From NCBI GenBank assembly GCA_045661305.1, contig JAZRFJ010000002.1:1-48799 (forward strand): 48,799 nt of DNA. The letters run 5' to 3'. Made by a program: the position numbers and the translations under genes. Positions 44,331 to 48,799 of this stretch are shown piece after piece. Numbering within the stretch: position 1 is the first letter of the stretch; every line of letters begins with the position of its first letter. This DNA is from UMGS1840 sp045661305 (lineage in GTDB: Bacteria; Bacillota; Clostridia; UMGS1840). The notes below the pieces were generated by a model. That model had not been told where the DNA came from. It did not search any database and saw only the letters and a program-made list of their open reading frames with translations.

Positions 44331-44340
44331 GGGAATTAAA

Positions 44341-45369
44341 ATGTTTTTTTCTGTAATTGTACCTGTGTATAATGTTGAAAAATATCTTAAAAATTGTATA
44401 GAGAGTGTGCTTGGGCAGACATTTTGTGATTTTGAACTTATATTGGTTGACGATGGCTCGCCTGACTTGTGTCCCGAAATTTGTGACAGCTATGCTAAAA
44501 AAGATGACCGCATAAAAGTGATACATAAAAAAAACAGCGGTCTTGCAAGTGCAAGAAGAGCAGGGATAAAGCTTGCACAGGGAGAGTATGTTTTTAATCT
44601 TGATTCAGATGATTTGATACAAGAAGATACTTTGGAATATGCACATAAAATAATAACTGATACTAACTGCGACATACTCTCTTTTTCATATCAATGGGTC
44701 AAAAATTCAAAGACACTTAATATTACAGATGACGGTATTGATGAGGGTTATTATTCAAAAAATGAAATAGAGAAATATATTTATCCGAGATTGCTTATGG
44801 ATAAAAATATGGAGCATATTTCATATTATCTTTCAGGAAAGGCAATAAGACGGGAGTTTTTGACAGTTCATCAGCTAAATGTGAACGAAAAAATATCACT
44901 TGGTGAAGATTTATGCTGTGTTATTCCGTGCTATCTTGATGCAAAAAGTGTTTATATAAGTAAAAAATCCGCATATTTATATACGATAAGAGAGGATTCT
45001 CTTTCAAAGGACTTTAATACAAATCAGGTTCTTCTTATAGAAAATGTAATTGAAGAAATTTGCAAAACAAAGATGAAAGATTTCAAAGACTTTAATAAAC
45101 AGCTTTGTCGTTATTCGTGTTTTATGTGTTTTGCAATATTAGCTTCGGCAGCTGAAAATAACCATTTTAACAGTATAAGAAAACTAAAGAAAACGATTTT
45201 AAGCTCAAGCCACTCGGAAAAAATCCGCTGTGCAGAGTTTGAAAATATTTCTCTAAAAAGCCGTATATCAATATTTCTTATGAAAAGAAAATTATATATA
45301 ACTGCTTTTTATTTTCTTAATTTATGTAAAAATATTAAGAAAATAAAGAAAATTTTAAAGAAAGGGTGA
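44341..45369 (+). CDS. GT2-family glycosyltransferase (second of three)
   Basis: 342 residues. FSVIVPVYNVEKYLKNCIESV, VDDGSPD and NLDSDDLI define the GT-A core. The N-terminal third is close to the preceding gene (both read VPVYNVEKYL), which suggests duplication followed by divergence of the acceptor-binding C-terminal half. The stop overlaps the next start (GTGA). Confidence 0.9.
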   Translation: MFFSVIVPVYNVEKYLKNCIESVLGQTFCDFELILVDDGSPDLCPEICDSYAKKDDRIKVIHKKNSGLASARRAGIKLAQGEYVFNLDSDDLIQEDTLEYAHKIITDTNCDILSFSYQWVKNSKTLNITDDGIDEGYYSKNEIEKYIYPRLLMDKNMEHISYYLSGKAIRREFLTVHQLNVNEKISLGEDLCCVIPCYLDAKSVYISKKSAYLYTIREDSLSKDFNTNQVLLIENVIEEICKTKMKDFKDFNKQLCRYSCFMCFAILASAAENNHFNSIRKLKKTILSSSHSEKIRCAEFENISLKSRISIFLMKRKLYITAFYFLNLCKNIKKIKKILKKG

Positions 45370-46439
45370 GTGATTTGAAAATACCTGAAATATCAGTAAT
45401 TATGAGTGTATATAACGGAGAAGAATATCTTGTTGATGCAATCGAAAGTGTTATGGGACAGACATTTGAAAGCTGGGAACTGATTGTTATAAATGACTGT
45501 TCTTCGGACTCTACAAGTGAAATCCTTTCAGCTCTTTCATTAAAAGATGAAAGAATTAAGGTACATAATAATGAGGTTAACTTAAGACTTCCAACATCTC
45601 TTAATAAAGCTATTTCTTTATCAAGGGGAAAATATATAGCAAGAATGGATGCAGATGATATCTGTCTTCCTGACAGATTGGAAAAACAGTATAAATTTAT
45701 GGAGGAAAACAAAGACATATCCCTATCCTCATGCAGATTTATGACTGTTAAAAACGGTGTATATCAGTCAGGGGGATGCGGTGGCCGTTGCGATTTTGAA
45801 GCACTAAGAGCATTGCTTCTTGTAACAAACCCTATACTTCATCCTGGCGTTATTGCCAAAGCGGAGGTTATGAAAAAATTCAATTATGATACAACGCTTA
45901 CCTGTACTGAAGACCTTAAACTTTGGACAAGAATGGCAAAAGAAAACTTAAAAATAAAGATTTTACCTGAATGTCTTTTAATATACAGACTTCATGATAA
46001 GCAAATCACAAGTACAACAAGGGAAAGACAATATACAGAGGTTCTTAAAATACAAAAACAATACTATCCGTTTTTTAAAGAAACAGATGAAGAAATGCAG
46101 AATTTCTATATAAGAGGTATTTATTTTAATGATAAGCCCGATATAGATAATTTCTTAAAATATGCAAAGCATCTTAGAGAGGTAACTAAAAAAGATTATG
46201 AAAAAGATGCAATAAATTATGCTTTATTTGAAGTCTTAGCTGAATATAAAAGATGCTCGGTATCAAAGACAGACATTATAAAAGGGATGCTTTCTTTTAA
46301 CCCGTTTTTCCTTGCAAAAGAAATGATAAGAAGAAAGAGGACTGCGAAGAGGGATATAGAAAAATGTATGCAGGTTGCAATTAAAATGGGACTTAGAAAA
46401 GTAGCGGGAACAAAGCAATATCCCATTTTTGAAAAATAA
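45366..46439 (+). CDS. GT2-family glycosyltransferase (third of three)
   Basis: 357 residues. SVIMSVYNGEEYLVDAIESV, INDCSSD and RMDADDIC mark the GT-A core with its DAD metal site. CTEDLKLWTRMA is the conserved ED acceptor motif. It is more diverged from the previous two than they are from each other. The GTG at 45366 overlaps the preceding stop (GTGA) with AAAGAAAGG upstream; a TTG at 45375 is possible. Confidence 0.9.
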   Translation: MSDLKIPEISVIMSVYNGEEYLVDAIESVMGQTFESWELIVINDCSSDSTSEILSALSLKDERIKVHNNEVNLRLPTSLNKAISLSRGKYIARMDADDICLPDRLEKQYKFMEENKDISLSSCRFMTVKNGVYQSGGCGGRCDFEALRALLLVTNPILHPGVIAKAEVMKKFNYDTTLTCTEDLKLWTRMAKENLKIKILPECLLIYRLHDKQITSTTRERQYTEVLKIQKQYYPFFKETDEEMQNFYIRGIYFNDKPDIDNFLKYAKHLREVTKKDYEKDAINYALFEVLAEYKRCSVSKTDIIKGMLSFNPFFLAKEMIRRKRTAKRDIEKCMQVAIKMGLRKVAGTKQYPIFEK

Positions 46440-46457
46440 ACATCAGGAGTTAATTTA

Positions 46458-47834
46458 ATGAGAATTTTTGAATACCCATATGTAATTATTACACTTCTTT
46501 CAATAGGCTTTCTTATTATGGCATTAGTTGGTATATATTTTTCAATTAAGTCTGTAAAAACTGCAAATGGTACTAATGGTGAAGAAGAAAAAAGCTTCTG
46601 CAAAACAGGCAGAATCGAAAGCGATTTTGAAAAGGCAGGCAATATGCGGCAAAAACGCTGTCTTGTTTATGTTTCTGTATCTCTTGACAGTTTAAAAAGA
46701 ATTTATCCGGAATCAAAGGCGATGAGGATACTTGAAAAAATTAAAAAAGTAATGCTTACGCATTTTTGCATTAATATAAAAGGCAATATTTCACCTTATG
46801 AAAAAAATAATTTTGTAGCGGTAAATTATTGCGATGAAGACGAAATAATCGTTCATATAAAAGAGTGCTTCAAAGAAGTGTCTAAAATTCTTGAAGATAA
46901 CGCAGCGGTTAATATATTACGGATAAATTTTGGCTATTATTGTACAACATCAACAGAGGTTTCCTTTAAGACGGCATTAGAAAGGGCAAAACAGGCAGCT
47001 ACAATGGCCGAAGACAAGGAAATTTTGCATTGTGGCTGGGACAGTGATAACGGAAAAAAATTTGAGAAAAAAATCAAAATAGAAAGCAATATAAATAGTG
47101 AAATTGAAAACAACAGCTTTTTTTTGGAATATCAACCGATTGTTGATGCAAAAACGAATAAAATCGTAGGTGCAGAAGTATTATCAAGGCTAAATTCCCG
47201 CACAGACGGAATCTTAACGCCCCATGCCTTTCTTTCGGCTGTGAATAATGTGGGGTTAAATAAAAAATTCGATTATTATATCTTTGAAAAAAACTGCAAA
47301 TGGATTTCAAACGATAAAGATAATCGCACAAATTATATATATACAATTAATTTTTCCCGTGATACGCTTTGTGATAGTAAATTTGTGAAAAACATAACTG
47401 AAATAATTAATAAATACTCTCTTCAATATTCGTGTATTGCTGTTGAAATTCTTGAAGACAAAAATTTAGAAAAAGAAGAAAAACGCATAATGAGTGAAAA
47501 TCTGAATGCATTAAGAGAAAAGGGAGTTTCAATTTTTCTTGACGATTTCGGAAAAGGTTATACTTCGTTTGGAGATTTGACAGAATTTGATATAAATGTT
47601 GTGAAAATTGATAAATCAATAACGCAAAATGCAATTACAAAACCAGGCTTTTTGATTCTTAAGAATATAATAAAAGTTGCACAAGAGTTAGGTTTTAAAA
47701 CCTTGTGTGAGGGTATAGAAACAGAAGAACAAAAAAGGGTTGTTACTGATGCAGGAGGGGATATGCTTCAGGGCTTTTATTTCTACCGCCCGATGCCTGT
47801 TACACAACTGGAAAAAATATTTGAAGATAATTAA
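46458..47834 (+). CDS. Membrane-anchored degenerate-GGDEF/EAL c-di-GMP phosphodiesterase
   Basis: 458 residues. One N-terminal transmembrane segment (about 9-30), a degenerate GGDEF domain (about 66-190, no GGDEF signature; KNNFVAV stands in its place), then an EAL domain (about 218-455). The EAL catalytic set is complete: E240 (AEVLSR), N298 (TINFS), E330 (VEILE), D362-D363 (LDDFGKGYTS), K383 (VKIDKS), E418 (CEGIE) and Q438 (QGFYFYRP), with spacing like active phosphodiesterases. It should hydrolyse c-di-GMP to pGpG at the membrane. It sits 18 bases after a glycosyltransferase gene, in the same run as the Wzz-GGDEF fusion. Confidence 0.9.
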   Translation: MRIFEYPYVIITLLSIGFLIMALVGIYFSIKSVKTANGTNGEEEKSFCKTGRIESDFEKAGNMRQKRCLVYVSVSLDSLKRIYPESKAMRILEKIKKVMLTHFCINIKGNISPYEKNNFVAVNYCDEDEIIVHIKECFKEVSKILEDNAAVNILRINFGYYCTTSTEVSFKTALERAKQAATMAEDKEILHCGWDSDNGKKFEKKIKIESNINSEIENNSFFLEYQPIVDAKTNKIVGAEVLSRLNSRTDGILTPHAFLSAVNNVGLNKKFDYYIFEKNCKWISNDKDNRTNYIYTINFSRDTLCDSKFVKNITEIINKYSLQYSCIAVEILEDKNLEKEEKRIMSENLNALREKGVSIFLDDFGKGYTSFGDLTEFDINVVKIDKSITQNAITKPGFLILKNIIKVAQELGFKTLCEGIETEEQKRVVTDAGGDMLQGFYFYRPMPVTQLEKIFEDN

Positions 47835-47855
47835 TTTGTGATAAGGAGAAGGTTT

Positions 47856-48788
47856 ATGTTATCCGTAATTATTCCTGTATATAACGAAGAAAAATGTATA
47901 GAAAGAGCATATAATGAAGTACATTCCTTATTGGTAAAAAACAATATAGAAAGCGAATTTATTTTTGTGGACGATGGATCTGGGGACAATACATATGAAA
48001 TAATAAACACCCTGTCATTAAATGAAGATAATATAATCGGTCTTCATTTTTCCAGAAATTTCGGAAAAGAGGCAGCGATATCTGCAGGGCTTGCAACATC
48101 AAACGGAGACTGTGTTGTTGTGATTGACTGTGATTTACAGCATCCGCCCGAAAAAATCATTGAAATGTATCGACTTTGGGAAGACGGATATGAAATTGTT
48201 GAGGGTATAAAGAGAGAAAGAGGAAACGAGAAAAAGACTTACAGCATTGCAGCAAAGTTTTTTTATGCTCTTATCAGCCGTATGGCAGGTTTTGATATGT
48301 CTAATTCTTCTGACTTCAAGCTTTTGGACAGAAAGGTAGTAGATATTTTAAACAAGATGCCTGAGAGGGGTTTTTTTCGTGCAATTTCATATTGGGTAGG
48401 CTATAACAAGACAACAGTTGAATTTGATGTAGGCGAAAGAATAGACGGAAAGTCAAAGTGGTCTAAGCTTGGTCTTATAAAGTATGCACTTTCAAATATC
48501 TCATCATATTCGGCGGCACCCATGCAAACAGTAACTGTTCTTGGAGTTGTGATGCTTATAATATCTGTTATATTCGGGATATGGGCGCTTATAGACAAAA
48601 TAATCGGCAGAGCACTTGAGGGAATGACAACGGTCATAATTATAACGATATTTATAGGAAGTATAATTATGATAAGTCTTGGTATTATAGGTTACTATAT
48701 TGCCCGTATATATGAAGAAATTAAGGGAAGACCAAAATATATAGTATCTTCTACGACGAGAAGTAAAGTTAATAAACAAAAATTATAA
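47856..48788 (+). CDS. GtrB/DPM1-like polyprenyl-phosphate glycosyltransferase
   Basis: 310 residues. GT2 catalytic domain (SVIIPVYNEEKCIERAY, VDDGSGDNT, VVIDCDLQHPPE with the DxD, HFSRNFGKEAAISAG) and two C-terminal transmembrane segments. This is the architecture of GtrB/ArnC enzymes that make undecaprenyl-phosphate-glucose or a related lipid-linked sugar. With GtrA (29231) and GtrII (31992) it completes a three-part modification module. AAGGAGAAGG before the ATG at 47856 sets the start; the longer frame from GTG 47838 overlaps that site. Confidence 0.9.
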   Translation: MLSVIIPVYNEEKCIERAYNEVHSLLVKNNIESEFIFVDDGSGDNTYEIINTLSLNEDNIIGLHFSRNFGKEAAISAGLATSNGDCVVVIDCDLQHPPEKIIEMYRLWEDGYEIVEGIKRERGNEKKTYSIAAKFFYALISRMAGFDMSNSSDFKLLDRKVVDILNKMPERGFFRAISYWVGYNKTTVEFDVGERIDGKSKWSKLGLIKYALSNISSYSAAPMQTVTVLGVVMLIISVIFGIWALIDKIIGRALEGMTTVIIITIFIGSIIMISLGIIGYYIARIYEEIKGRPKYIVSSTTRSKVNKQKL

Positions 48789-48799
48789 CAAAAAGGACT

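Overview
The window looks like a chromosomal segment of a low-GC, endospore-forming anaerobe of the class Clostridia. The evidence is a SCIFF ranthipeptide precursor with its radical SAM maturase, an intact spoIIGA-sigE pair, an IspH-ribosomal protein S1 fusion, oxygen-sensitive glycyl-radical chemistry, and very AT-rich intergenic DNA with clean sigma-A-type promoters. I cannot name a genus. No tRNA, rRNA or CRISPR array was seen.

Layout. (1) 1-7670: a small membrane protein (minus), then the SCIFF peptide, its maturase, an Orn/Lys/Arg-decarboxylase-fold enzyme, the CCA-adding enzyme and a divergent MraZ-like protein in one tight run, followed by an nhaC-nadE pair. (2) 7799-13220: a glycyl radical enzyme with a glycerol-dehydratase-like active site and its short activase (minus), then a glycine-riboswitch-controlled Na+/alanine-glycine symporter (plus). 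(3) 13280-15200: a Fur-box-preceded helical-bundle protein, then a decayed patch with a frameshifted sensor-kinase fragment and a TnpV transposon gene. (4) 15211-28300: sporulation (spoIIGA-sigE), a Xer recombinase, then two housekeeping runs: rpiR regulator / flavoprotein / cmk / plsC / ispH-S1 / HPr, and a radical SAM gene / proB / proA / obg. (5) 28313-29190: an exported-type domain protein without a signal peptide, preceded by a strongly structured probable noncoding RNA, and a divergent promoter carrying a long perfect palindrome. (6) 29231-48788: a large one-directional surface-polysaccharide locus that continues to the window edge.

The polysaccharide locus holds the parts of a Wzx/Wzy assembly line: a reticular priming sugar-phosphate transferase, a flippase, a Wzy-like polymerase, at least six glycosyltransferases, a YdjC/ChbG-type deacetylase, and the three parts of a GtrA/GtrB/GtrII glucosylation module scattered across it. 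Its unusual part is control of chain length. Instead of the usual CpsC/CpsD tyrosine-kinase pair there are two adjacent Wzz-like (polysaccharide co-polymerase) membrane proteins. One carries a cytoplasmic degenerate GGDEF domain, and the same run encodes a membrane-anchored degenerate-GGDEF/EAL protein with all EAL catalytic residues. I infer that cyclic-di-GMP or a related nucleotide tunes polymer length or export directly at the co-polymerase. This is the best candidate in the window for an undescribed system.

Start sites were chosen from Shine-Dalgarno positions and ATGA/GTGA overlaps. Several genes were shortened relative to the longest open frame.
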